NCBI RefSeq assembly: GCF_023195885.1 | Contig: NZ_JALPKO010000002.1 | Span: 310,001-374,000, forward strand | Direction: 5' to 3' | Source of the DNA: Methylonatrum kenyense | GTDB lineage: Bacteria; Pseudomonadota; Gammaproteobacteria; Nitrococcales; Aquisalimonadaceae | Length of the DNA: 64,000 bases | Shown: one piece after another, positions 51,782 through 59,734 of the stretch | Position numbering within the stretch: the first letter of the stretch is position 1 | Layout of the letters: every line of letters starts with the position of its first letter | The notes under the pieces: model-generated | Database searches by the model: none | What the model was told of the DNA's origin: nothing | What the model saw: the letters and a program-made list of their open reading frames with translations, nothing else | Made by a program: the position numbers and the translations under genes

Positions 51782-52624
51782 ATGTCGCAGGCCGCCATGG
51801 TGGAATACGATGCAGGTTCGGCGTTTCGCCGGCGGACAGATGAGGAATCCCAATTGCTTGACCGACTGCGGGCCTGGCGCCGCCAGCGGATCATCGAGCG
51901 CCGCGCGCCGTCACAGGCGCTATGGCTGGAAGTTGTCGGCAGCCTGCCGGTGCTGCGCGGGCTGGAGCCGCCGCAGCAGCAGGCACTGCGCGATCTCTCG
52001 ACGCTGTTGCTGCACAAGGTTCAGCTGGTGGAGGTGGCCGACGTCCGTCTCGGCGAGCGCGATGTCTGGTCTCTGGCGGCGCAGGCCTGTCTACCGATCC
52101 TGGAACTGGGCCTGGACTGGTACGAGGCCTGCGCGACAATCGTGGTCTATCCCGGAAACTTCGTTGCCCGTCATCGCTACCGCGATGAGGTGGGGCTGGA
52201 GCACGAGGACGTCGTGCCGTTGTCCGGCGAGGCCTGGGACAGTGGCCCGATCGTGCTGTCGCTGGACGATGTCCGCGACGCCGGAGCCGCGGACGGGTTC
52301 AATGTTGTGATCCACGAGTTCGCGCACAAGCTGGACATGCTGAACGGCGATGCCAATGGCCATCCGCCCCTGCACGGCAACATGCGCCTGGCGGACTGGA
52401 CCAGTGCCTTTACCGATGCCTACGCGGATTTCACCGCCCGTGTCCTCGCCGGGGAACATCCGGACGGCCTGGACACCTACGCGGCCGAGAGTCCGGCGGA
52501 ATTCTTCTCCGTGGCCAGCGAGAGCTTTTTCGAGATACCGGGCCGGCTGCGCCGGCTGTATCCCGAGGTCTACCGCCAGTTGGCCCTGTTCTACCGGCAG
52601 CGCCCCGACGAGCGCCTGGGCTGA
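51782..52624 (+). CDS. mtfA: MtfA-like zinc peptidase
   Basis: MtfA is a zinc metallopeptidase that in E. coli binds the repressor Mlc. This protein of about 280 residues has the zinc signature VIHEFAHKLDML (HEFAH at about 181-185) and a downstream glutamate (PAEFFSVASESFFE), as well as the family pattern WYEACATIVVYPGNF. Several ATG codons lie near the start (51740, 51782, 51797). 51782 is a compromise, since the region before 51797 shows no conservation and overlaps the divergent traB-like leader. No Mlc or sugar PTS gene is nearby. Confidence 0.87.
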   Translation: MSQAAMVEYDAGSAFRRRTDEESQLLDRLRAWRRQRIIERRAPSQALWLEVVGSLPVLRGLEPPQQQALRDLSTLLLHKVQLVEVADVRLGERDVWSLAAQACLPILELGLDWYEACATIVVYPGNFVARHRYRDEVGLEHEDVVPLSGEAWDSGPIVLSLDDVRDAGAADGFNVVIHEFAHKLDMLNGDANGHPPLHGNMRLADWTSAFTDAYADFTARVLAGEHPDGLDTYAAESPAEFFSVASESFFEIPGRLRRLYPEVYRQLALFYRQRPDERLG

Positions 52625-52630
52625 GCCGGT

Positions 52631-53152
52631 TCAGTCGTCATCGTCGCCGCAGTTCGGCTCGGCGGTGTACTTGCTGCCCGAGTCAACCAGGATGTGGTCC
52701 TTCATGAAACTGCGGCCGATCAGCATCTGGTAGCTGAGCCCGCTGCGATCCGCCAGGTTGACCTCCACCTCCCGCACGGTATTGCCGAGGCAGATCTCCA
52801 TTTTCACGACGGGCCGCTCGCTGGTGCCGCTGGCGCTGCGGATTCGTGCTGTCCGATGCAGCGGTTTCTCGAAGGTGGCTTCCTCGTCTTCGCCGTTACC
52901 GACCGTGAAGCGCACCCAGGTGTCGCCATCCTTCTCGAACTCCTCCACCTCCGGTGCGTTCAGCGAGGAGTTGTCGGCACCCGTGTCGAGCTTGGCGTCG
53001 ACGGCGAATCCTCCGGCCTGCAACTGCACTGTCTCGATCCAGCCCAGGATGTCCATCTGGCGTTCGGTGGACTGGCTCGGGCCGGCGATCAGCATGAGGC
53101 AGGCGGTCAACACCGACAGCGTCAACGGTTTGCGGAGGGGGTGAAAAAGCAT
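52631..53152 (-). CDS. Retropepsin-like aspartic protease, exported (paralogue 2)
   Basis: The 173-residue protein has a signal peptide (to about PSQS, residue 28) and a retropepsin-like domain with D56 in KLDTGADNSSL. It also has FEKDGDTWVRF, ASGTSERPVVKMEIC, and YQMLIGRSFM. It is a clear paralogue of the protein at 44243-44749, having the same order of motifs and the same position of the catalytic aspartate. It ends in an acidic tail (GDDDD). It converges on the mtfA-like gene with 6 bases between the stops. Confidence 0.85.
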   Translation of the reverse strand: MLFHPLRKPLTLSVLTACLMLIAGPSQSTERQMDILGWIETVQLQAGGFAVDAKLDTGADNSSLNAPEVEEFEKDGDTWVRFTVGNGEDEEATFEKPLHRTARIRSASGTSERPVVKMEICLGNTVREVEVNLADRSGLSYQMLIGRSFMKDHILVDSGSKYTAEPNCGDDDD

Positions 53153-53342
53153 AGGGCGGACTCCCGGAAATGTGACGTGTCCCGCATTTGTGGACCGGAC
53201 TATACGCTACTACCAATTATCGGTTTGAATCGCCCATGCAAACATGTCTCAATACGGAGACAGCTTGCGCGCGTGCATTCCATTCGTGCAAGCCAGGGGA
53301 CGGCTGCAAACGCGGCCAGCAGGGTGGGCGAAACAAGAACAG

Positions 53343-53363
53343 ACCGGCCATGCCGGTTTTTTT
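53343..53363 (+). terminator. Intrinsic terminator-like hairpin in the leader of the tolC gene
   Basis: ACCGGC (53343-53348) pairs with GCCGGT (53352-53357) around CAT and runs into seven T (53357-53363). It stands only 17 bases before the tolC-like ATG (53380) and points into the operon. No plus-strand gene ends just upstream, so it may attenuate the adhesin-secretion operon. Confidence 0.6.
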
Positions 53364-53379
53364 CACAAGGGGTGTGAAA

Positions 53380-55185
53380 ATGTTTAAAACGGCGAGAACA
53401 AGCCGTCGGGTGGGATTGGCGTCCGGCGCTCTCATGGGGCTCATGCTCTCCTCTTCCCTGCATGCTGCGAGCAACGCCACCGAGGCGGCGCAGCGTGCCA
53501 TCGACAACAACCCGCAGGTGCAGGCGCTTTACCACGCCTTCGCTGCCTCCGGCGACGAGAGGCGCGAGGCCTGGGGCGGTTATCTGCCGTCCATCGATCT
53601 CAATCTGCGCGGTGGCCGGGAGTACCGCGAGCGCGATAATCGCGGCAGTTTCACCACCGGCACCGCCGAGATCCAGTTGACCCAGATGCTGTACGACGGC
53701 TTCTTCACCCGCAGCGAAGTGGAGCGGCTGGACAAGGCGCGTCTGGTTCGCTACTACGAGTTGCTCGACGGCGCCTCCGATGTCGCGCTCGAGGCCATGC
53801 GGGCCTACGAAGACGTGGTGCGTCAGCAGACTCTGGTGGAATTGGCGCGCGACAACTACGCCCGCCATCGCGAGGTGTTCGACCAGATCGAGGAGCGGAC
53901 CCGCACCGGTGTGGGCCGCGGTGTGGACCTGGAGCAGATCAGTGGTCGTCTGGCCCTGGCCGAATCCAACCTCTTGACCGAGGCCTCCAACCTGCATGAC
54001 GTCACGGCCCGCTACCAGCGGATTGTCGGCGAGTTGCCACAGGATAATCTGGAGCGCACCGAACTGGACGGCAGCTCGATCCCCGAAGATGTGCGTGACG
54101 TGCTGACCATGGCCTACGAGGGCAACCCGGGCTTCCATGCCGCGATCGAGAACATCTCCTCGGCCCAGGCCAATGTCAGCACCCAGCGTTCCGCGTTTCA
54201 TCCGCGTCTGGACCTGCAGGCGCGGCAGTCCACCAACCGCAACGCCGAGCCGTTCCTCGGCACCGGTGACCGCGACATCACCGGAGATCGAGGCGTGGTG
54301 GAGCTGGTGCTCTCCTTCAACCTGTTCCGCGGCGGTTCGGATCGCGCAGCGGTAAGTCGTGCCACCAATGAATTGTTCGAAGCCATGGACCTGCGTGACC
54401 AGGCTTGTATCGACCTGCGGCAGGATGCCCAGGTGGCCTTCAACGATCGCCGCAGACTGGCACAGCAGAAGGATGCGTTGAACCAGCATCGCCTGTCGGT
54501 GGAAAAGGTGCGCGTGGCGTTCAAGGAACAGTTCGATATCGGTCAGCGCACGCTGCTTGACGTGCTCGACACCGAGAACGAGTTCTTCCAGGCCAGCCGT
54601 GCCTACGTCAATGCGATCCACGACCAGACCATCGCCGAGGGGCGGGTGCTGGATGCCATGGGCCGGCTGTTGCCGGCACTCGACCTGAGCCAGGATCCGG
54701 CATTGCTGCCGGGACTGGAGCAGGTGGGCGCCGATCCGGTTGTGCCCGATGGCGACAGTGTCTGCCCGCCGGACGAGGTGGGTTACATGGATCTGGACCA
54801 GCTCACCGCTGACCTGGAGCAGATGCGGGAGCGCGAACCGGATGTGGTGCTCGCCTCGGATACACTGTTCCAGATCAACAGTGCCGAGCTGATGGACCAG
54901 TTCCAGGAAGACCTGGATCGGCTGGCCGATCAGTTGCAGCGCATGGGCAACCTTGAGCGGGTGTTGATTGTCGGACATGCCGACAGCACCGGTACCGACG
55001 CGATCAATGATCCGCTGTCGGAGGCCCGCGCGCAGAGTGTGAAGGATTTCCTTGTCGAGCGCGGCGTTCCGGCGGATCGTATCCACACCGAAGGGCGTGG
55101 TTCGAGAGATCCGGTTGCCAGCAACGACAACCCTCGCGGTCGGTCCCAGAATCGACGGGTGGAGATCACCATCGACGGCGAGTGA
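53380..55185 (+). CDS. TolC-OmpA fusion outer membrane protein of the adhesin T1SS
   Basis: This 601-residue protein is the outer membrane channel of a LapE/AggA-type type I secretion system with an extra domain. After a signal peptide (about 1-30, LMLSSSLHA), residues about 31-450 are a TolC-type repeat pair: ASNATEAAQRAIDNNPQVQA, LTQMLYDGFF, GVGRGVDLEQISGRLALAESN, then the second half with NLFRGGSDRA and QFDIGQRTLLDVLDTENE. Residues about 485-601 are a complete OmpA-like peptidoglycan-binding domain (LASDTLFQINSAEL, VGHADSTGTDAIN, LSEARAQSV, SQNRRVEI). ATG 53380 follows AAGGGG at 7 bases. It is the first gene of the secretion and adhesin set. Confidence 0.9.
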   Translation: MFKTARTSRRVGLASGALMGLMLSSSLHAASNATEAAQRAIDNNPQVQALYHAFAASGDERREAWGGYLPSIDLNLRGGREYRERDNRGSFTTGTAEIQLTQMLYDGFFTRSEVERLDKARLVRYYELLDGASDVALEAMRAYEDVVRQQTLVELARDNYARHREVFDQIEERTRTGVGRGVDLEQISGRLALAESNLLTEASNLHDVTARYQRIVGELPQDNLERTELDGSSIPEDVRDVLTMAYEGNPGFHAAIENISSAQANVSTQRSAFHPRLDLQARQSTNRNAEPFLGTGDRDITGDRGVVELVLSFNLFRGGSDRAAVSRATNELFEAMDLRDQACIDLRQDAQVAFNDRRRLAQQKDALNQHRLSVEKVRVAFKEQFDIGQRTLLDVLDTENEFFQASRAYVNAIHDQTIAEGRVLDAMGRLLPALDLSQDPALLPGLEQVGADPVVPDGDSVCPPDEVGYMDLDQLTADLEQMREREPDVVLASDTLFQINSAELMDQFQEDLDRLADQLQRMGNLERVLIVGHADSTGTDAINDPLSEARAQSVKDFLVERGVPADRIHTEGRGSRDPVASNDNPRGRSQNRRVEITIDGE

Positions 55186-55244
55186 ACGGCCGGCACTGTA
55201 ACGTTGCCGCCTGCACGTTGCGGGCGGTGCCACTGGTTGAAGGG

Positions 55245-55274
55245 CGCCTGACTGGCCGTATGGCCAGTCAGGCG
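55245..55274 (+). other. Perfect 13-bp hairpin between tolC and lapB
   Basis: CGCCTGACTGGCC (55245-55257) and GGCCAGTCAGGCG (55262-55274) pair around GTAT. No T-run follows (TCTGTCCGG), so a processing or stability element is as likely as a terminator. Confidence 0.5.
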
Positions 55275-55297
55275 TCTGTCCGGACGGCTCACCGCAC

Positions 55298-57496
55298 ATG
55301 CAGTGGCTGTTCCGCGCAGCGAGCGGAAGGCAGGACGTGGTAGAACCCCATTTCGCACGGGCCGAGGAATTTTACGAAGGTGACGGCCTGCTGGCCTGTC
55401 TGCTTGCCGTGGCGCACAGCCACGGCCGGAGCGTCACCGGCGAGGCCCTGGTCCACGGCCTGCCGCTGGAAAACGGTCAGCTCACCCCCACCACATTTCA
55501 TCGCGCCGCCTCACGGGCGGGGCTGTCCTCGCGTGTCGTTCGCGAGCGGCTGCGCAAGCTGAACCCGATCCTGTTGCCGGCGATCCTGCTGCTGGAGGAC
55601 GATCAGGCGTGCATCCTCTGGGAGGTCGACTGGAGTGCGGGCCAGGCCCGGGTCTCGTTCCCGGAACTTGACGATGCCGCCGTGGACATGCCGCTGAACG
55701 AGTTGACGGCGCGCTATACCGGCAAGGCAATCCTGGCGCGGCCGAATTTCCGCTTCGACGCGCGGACGCCGGAAGTTCGCAAGAACCTGCGCGAGAAGCA
55801 CTGGTTCTGGGGCGTTATCGCCGAGAATCGTCGTCTCTACCGCGACGTGCTGCTGGCGGCGGTCATGATCAACCTGTTCGCAGTGGCCATGCCGCTGTTC
55901 GTCATGAACGTCTATGACCGGGTTGTACCCAATCAGGCCACCGAGACGCTGTGGGTACTCGCCGCCGGGGTCTTCCTGGTGCTGACCGCCGATCTGATCC
56001 TGCGCGTGATGCGTGCCTCGTTTGTCGATCTGGCGGCCAGCAGGGCGGATGTGAAGCTCTCTTCCTCATTGATGGAGCGCGTTCTGGGGATGCGCATGGA
56101 GGCACGGCCACAGTCCACCGGCTCGTTCGCCGCGATGATGCAGTCCTTCGAGTCGGTGCGTTCGTTCATCGGTTCGGCCACCGTGGTGTCGCTGGTGGAC
56201 CTGCCGTTCGTGCTGCTGTTCGTCGGCATCATCGCGATCATCGGCTGGCCGTTGATCATCCCGATCCTGATCGGCGGTACCGTGGTGCTGCTCTACGGGC
56301 TGGCGATCCAGAGCAAGATGCACAGCCTGTCGGAAAAGGCCTGGCGAGCCGGGGCGCAACGCAACGCGACCCTGGTGGAGAGCCTGAACGGTCTGGAGAC
56401 CATCAAGACCCTGGGCGCCGAGTCGCGCACCCAGTTGATCTGGGAGCGGACCACCGCCTATCTGGCGCGCACGGCGGCAAGCCTGCGCTTGCTGTCCGCC
56501 TCGGTCAGCAACGGCGCCACCTGGGCGCAGCATACCGTGGGGGTCTCGGTGATCATCATCGGCGTCTACCTGATCATGGCCGGCGAGCTCAGCCAGGGTG
56601 GCCTGATCGCCGCCTACCTGCTGTCGTCCCGGGCGATGGCGCCGATCTCGCAGACCGCGGCGCTGCTGACCCAGTACCATCAGGCCTCGACGGCACTGGA
56701 GTCGCTGGATCAGATCATGCAGGTGCCGGTGGAGCGGCCCGAGGGCCGCCATCCGATCAGTCGCGACACCTTCCAGGGTGATATCGCTTTCCGTGGCGTC
56801 AACTTCCGTTATCCGAACGAGGAATCGGATGCCCTGCGCGACGTCTCGTTCCGCATCAAGGCGGGCGAGCATGTCGCCGTGCTAGGCCGCACCGGCTCCG
56901 GCAAGACCACGCTGCAGAAGCTGGTGCTGGGGCTGTACCAGCCCAGCAGCGGCACGATCACCATTGATGGTGTGGATCTGCGCCAGCTCGACACAGCCGA
57001 ATTGCGGCGCAGTGTCGGCTATGTGTCGCAGGACATCATGCTGTTCCACGGAACCCTGCGCGAGAATATCGCCGCCGGGGCGGTCCGTGCCGAGGATGCG
57101 GACATCATCCGAGCCGCCGAGGCCGCCGGCCTGGCGCGTTTCGTCAACAGTCACCCAATGGGGTTCGACATGCCGGTGGGCGAGCGCGGCCAGCAGCTCT
57201 CCGGCGGCCAGCGCCAGGCGGTGGCGCTGGCCCGGGCGTTGCTGCACGAGCCGCCGATGCTGCTGCTGGATGAACCCACCGGCGCCATGGACAACGCCAC
57301 CGAGGAAGAAATCAAGACGCGACTCGGTCAAATCTCTGAGGGCCGGACACTGGTGGTCGTGACACACAGGACGTCACTGCTGGCGCTGGTGGACCGGATT
57401 ATCGTTGTGGACTCCGGCCGCATCGTGGCCGACGGGCCGAAGGACCAGGTCGTCGAGGCATTGCGGCAGGGCCGGATTGGCAGCGCGCGATCATGA
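55298..57496 (+). CDS. lapB: LapB-type ABC transporter for adhesin export
   Basis: This 732-residue inner membrane ABC exporter powers type I secretion of a giant adhesin. It has an N-terminal C39-like domain (about 25-150) in which the catalytic Cys-Gly is replaced by Asp-Gly (EGDGLLACLL), so it is a docking rather than a protease domain; a six-helix permease (about 175-470, AVAMPLFVMNVYDRVVPN near the start); and an ATPase with Walker A GRTGSGKTT (about 530), LSGGQRQ (about 634) and MLLLDEPTGAMD (about 655). The ATG at 55298 lacks a clear ribosome site; a GTG 15 codons later, after GGAAGGCAGG, is an alternative. It overlaps lapC by 4 bases. Confidence 0.93.
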   Translation: MQWLFRAASGRQDVVEPHFARAEEFYEGDGLLACLLAVAHSHGRSVTGEALVHGLPLENGQLTPTTFHRAASRAGLSSRVVRERLRKLNPILLPAILLLEDDQACILWEVDWSAGQARVSFPELDDAAVDMPLNELTARYTGKAILARPNFRFDARTPEVRKNLREKHWFWGVIAENRRLYRDVLLAAVMINLFAVAMPLFVMNVYDRVVPNQATETLWVLAAGVFLVLTADLILRVMRASFVDLAASRADVKLSSSLMERVLGMRMEARPQSTGSFAAMMQSFESVRSFIGSATVVSLVDLPFVLLFVGIIAIIGWPLIIPILIGGTVVLLYGLAIQSKMHSLSEKAWRAGAQRNATLVESLNGLETIKTLGAESRTQLIWERTTAYLARTAASLRLLSASVSNGATWAQHTVGVSVIIIGVYLIMAGELSQGGLIAAYLLSSRAMAPISQTAALLTQYHQASTALESLDQIMQVPVERPEGRHPISRDTFQGDIAFRGVNFRYPNEESDALRDVSFRIKAGEHVAVLGRTGSGKTTLQKLVLGLYQPSSGTITIDGVDLRQLDTAELRRSVGYVSQDIMLFHGTLRENIAAGAVRAEDADIIRAAEAAGLARFVNSHPMGFDMPVGERGQQLSGGQRQAVALARALLHEPPMLLLDEPTGAMDNATEEEIKTRLGQISEGRTLVVVTHRTSLLALVDRIIVVDSGRIVADGPKDQVVEALRQGRIGSARS

Positions 57497-58923
57497 GCAG
57501 CAAGAAGTCGGCTACCGCCGAGCAGAAAGGGTTCGATTTCGTCGGCAAGGTCAGCGAGAAGGGCGCGAAGCCCGGCCGTTCACTGGTGGACAGGTTGTTT
57601 TCACGCTGGGTGAGTTCCGCCGACCGGCTGCCGGCGGACTGGGAGGCCGACGCCGACTGGGCGCGGATCCAGCAGGAGCCGCTGCGCGCGCGCAAGCTGC
57701 TGTTCGGCGTCTTTTTGACCCTGATCGCGCTGGTGATCTGGTCCGCCTACGCGGAAGTGGACGAGGTCACCCGTGGCGACGGCCGCGTGATTCCCTCGCA
57801 GCAGTTGCAGGTGGTGCAGTCGCTGGACGGCGGCGTCATCGAAGAGGTGAACGTACGCGAAGGGGACATGGTCGAGGCCGGCGATGTGCTGATGCGCATC
57901 GAGGCTACCCGGTTCGTTTCCACCTTCCGCGAAAGCCGTGCGCAGTACCTGTCCACCCTGGCCCGGGTGCATCGCCTGCGGGCGCTGACCGAGGGCGAGG
58001 AGTTCGTGGTGCCCGACGAGGTTGCGGAGGAGTCGCCGGAGATTGCGCAACGCGAGGAGCGGCTCTACCGCACGCGGATCGAGGAACTGGAGGAACAGTT
58101 GGAGATTGCCCGATCCCAGTTGCAGCAGCGGCAGGAGGAATTGAGCGAGGCGCGGGCCAGGGAACGGCAGGCCTCACGTGCACATGATCTGGCCTCGCGC
58201 GAGCTGGAGATGACCCGGCCGATGCTGCGTTCCGGTGCGGTGTCCGAGGTGGACATTTTGCGCCTGGAGCGGGAAGTGTCCAATGCCTCCGGTGAGCGGG
58301 AACAGGCCCGGTCCCAGATCCAGCGTTTGCAGTCGGCCATCAGCGAGGCGGAAACCAAGATCCGCGAGGTCGAGGTCAGCAAGCGCAACGAATGGCGCGA
58401 GAGCCTGAACGAGGCGCTGGGTGACCTTGCCAGCCTGTCCGAAGGTGGCCTGGGACTTGCCGACCGGGTGCGGCTGGCCGAGATCCGCGCACCGGTGCGC
58501 GGCACCGTGCAGCGCGTACACCACAACACCATCGGCGGCGTGGTGCAGCCCGGCGGCGAGGTAGTGGAAATCGTACCAATGGATGACCAGTTGCTGGTGG
58601 AGGCACGCATCCCGCCCAAGGATATCGCCTTCCTGCGCCCGGGTCAGGAGGCGACCGTGAAGTTCAGCGCCTACGACTTCACGATCTTTGGCGGCATGAC
58701 CGGTACGCTGGAGCACATTAGCGCCGACACGATTACCGACGAGAACGACAACACCTATTATCTGGTGCGGGTGCGCACCGAGCAGGCGGATTTCGGCGAG
58801 GATCGCGCGATCATTCCAGGGATGACGACTCAGGTCGATATACTCACTGGCAAGAACACGATCCTGCAGTACCTGCTGAAGCCGGTCCTGCGGGCCACCT
58901 CCAACGCGCTGAGCGAGCGATGA
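57493..58923 (+). CDS. lapC: LapC-type membrane fusion protein (HlyD family)
   Basis: This 476-residue periplasmic adaptor links the ABC exporter with the outer membrane channel. It has a cytoplasmic N terminus (about 1-68), one transmembrane segment (FGVFLTLIALVIWSAYAE, about 71-88), a biotinyl-lipoyl-like half (SLDGGVIEEVNVREGD, about 112-127), long coiled coils (about 190-300) and the closing half with RAPVRGTVQRVHHNTIGGVV (about 333-352). The C-terminal barrel ends with ILTGKNTILQYLLKPV, typical of T1SS adaptors. It overlaps both lapB and the LuxR-type gene by 4 bases. Confidence 0.94.
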   Translation: MSSKKSATAEQKGFDFVGKVSEKGAKPGRSLVDRLFSRWVSSADRLPADWEADADWARIQQEPLRARKLLFGVFLTLIALVIWSAYAEVDEVTRGDGRVIPSQQLQVVQSLDGGVIEEVNVREGDMVEAGDVLMRIEATRFVSTFRESRAQYLSTLARVHRLRALTEGEEFVVPDEVAEESPEIAQREERLYRTRIEELEEQLEIARSQLQQRQEELSEARARERQASRAHDLASRELEMTRPMLRSGAVSEVDILRLEREVSNASGEREQARSQIQRLQSAISEAETKIREVEVSKRNEWRESLNEALGDLASLSEGGLGLADRVRLAEIRAPVRGTVQRVHHNTIGGVVQPGGEVVEIVPMDDQLLVEARIPPKDIAFLRPGQEATVKFSAYDFTIFGGMTGTLEHISADTITDENDNTYYLVRVRTEQADFGEDRAIIPGMTTQVDILTGKNTILQYLLKPVLRATSNALSER

Positions 58924-59546
58924 GCAGACAGGTCTTCATTGGCCATCGACCGGATTCCATGGCGGCACGCTGGCGTGCGGCCTTTCCCGACCTTGTGCTC
59001 GCCGAAAGGGCCGATTCGCTCGATGACCTGTCCGACGCGGACAGCGTCTGGATCGTCACCGACCTGCCCGACTGGAAGGCGCAGATCGAGACTGCCTCCG
59101 CCACCGGCGCCACTGTGGTGGGCCTGAGCCTGAACCCGAATCAGGAAGAGGGCCTGCAGGCACTGGAGGCCGGTGCCCGCGGCTACCTGCATGCCCTGGC
59201 CACCGCGGAGGTGCTGCAACAGGTGGTCACCGCCGTGCGCAGCGGCGGTCTCTGGGTCGGTCCGGAACTGCTGCGGCTGGTGGTGCGCACGGTGTCCGCG
59301 CGTCTTTCTGATGGCCGACCACCGAATTCCTCATTGCTGGATTCGCTCACCCCTCGAGAACGCCAGGTGGCTATGGCCGTCGTCACCGGAGCCAGCAACA
59401 AGGAGGTTGCGCGCTCGCTCGACATCACCGAACGCACGGTCAAGGCGCACCTGGGCGTTGTGTTCGAGAAACTCGGGGTCCGCGACCGCCTGCAACTGGC
59501 CCTTCGACTCGGCAACACGCAGACCGAGGTCGAGACCACGCAGTAG
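58920..59546 (+). CDS. LuxR-type regulator with degenerate receiver domain
   Basis: This 208-residue protein has a NarL/LuxR-type helix-turn-helix at the C terminus (about 143-198: LTPRERQVAMAVVTGASNKE, ITERTVKAHLGVVFEKLGV). The N-terminal 120 residues look like a receiver domain in layout (ending in LQALEAGARGYL...LQQVVTAVRSGG), but the N-terminal acidic pair is missing (VFIGHRPDS) and the conserved lysine position reads GYLHA. Only the aspartate in VTDLPDW might serve as acceptor. Phosphorylation control is therefore doubtful. It is coupled to lapC by ATGA and stands before the adhesin gene. Confidence 0.85.
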   Translation: MSRQVFIGHRPDSMAARWRAAFPDLVLAERADSLDDLSDADSVWIVTDLPDWKAQIETASATGATVVGLSLNPNQEEGLQALEAGARGYLHALATAEVLQQVVTAVRSGGLWVGPELLRLVVRTVSARLSDGRPPNSSLLDSLTPRERQVAMAVVTGASNKEVARSLDITERTVKAHLGVVFEKLGVRDRLQLALRLGNTQTEVETTQ

Positions 59547-59558
59547 CGAATCCCCTCG

Positions 59559-59577
59559 CCGGAGTGCCAAGCTCCGG
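59559..59577 (+). other. Hairpin before the adhesin gene
   Basis: CCGGAG (59559-59564) and CTCCGG (59572-59577) pair around a seven-base loop, 13 bases after the LuxR-type stop. Only a short pyrimidine stretch follows. It may end or slow the secretion transcript before the adhesin gene. Confidence 0.35.
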
Positions 59578-59734
59578 TTCCACTGACGCGTTTCCCCTCC
59601 ACCTGTCCATCGGTCCAATAGGCACTGCTTGCCTCCTTTCCTAGGGTGTTGCCTATCAGCACCAGTTTGTTGATCCGGACAGCACATACGCGCGGCCTGA
59701 TGCCGGCGGAACCGAGAACAAGAGGAATGGTGTC

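Noticed and set aside
53200-55299. A 699-codon minus-strand open frame opposite the TolC-OmpA gene
   Set aside because: It is fully antisense to a well-supported gene, with no signal peptide or domain pattern. Its composition (His/Gln/Val-rich) is typical of GC-driven antisense frames.
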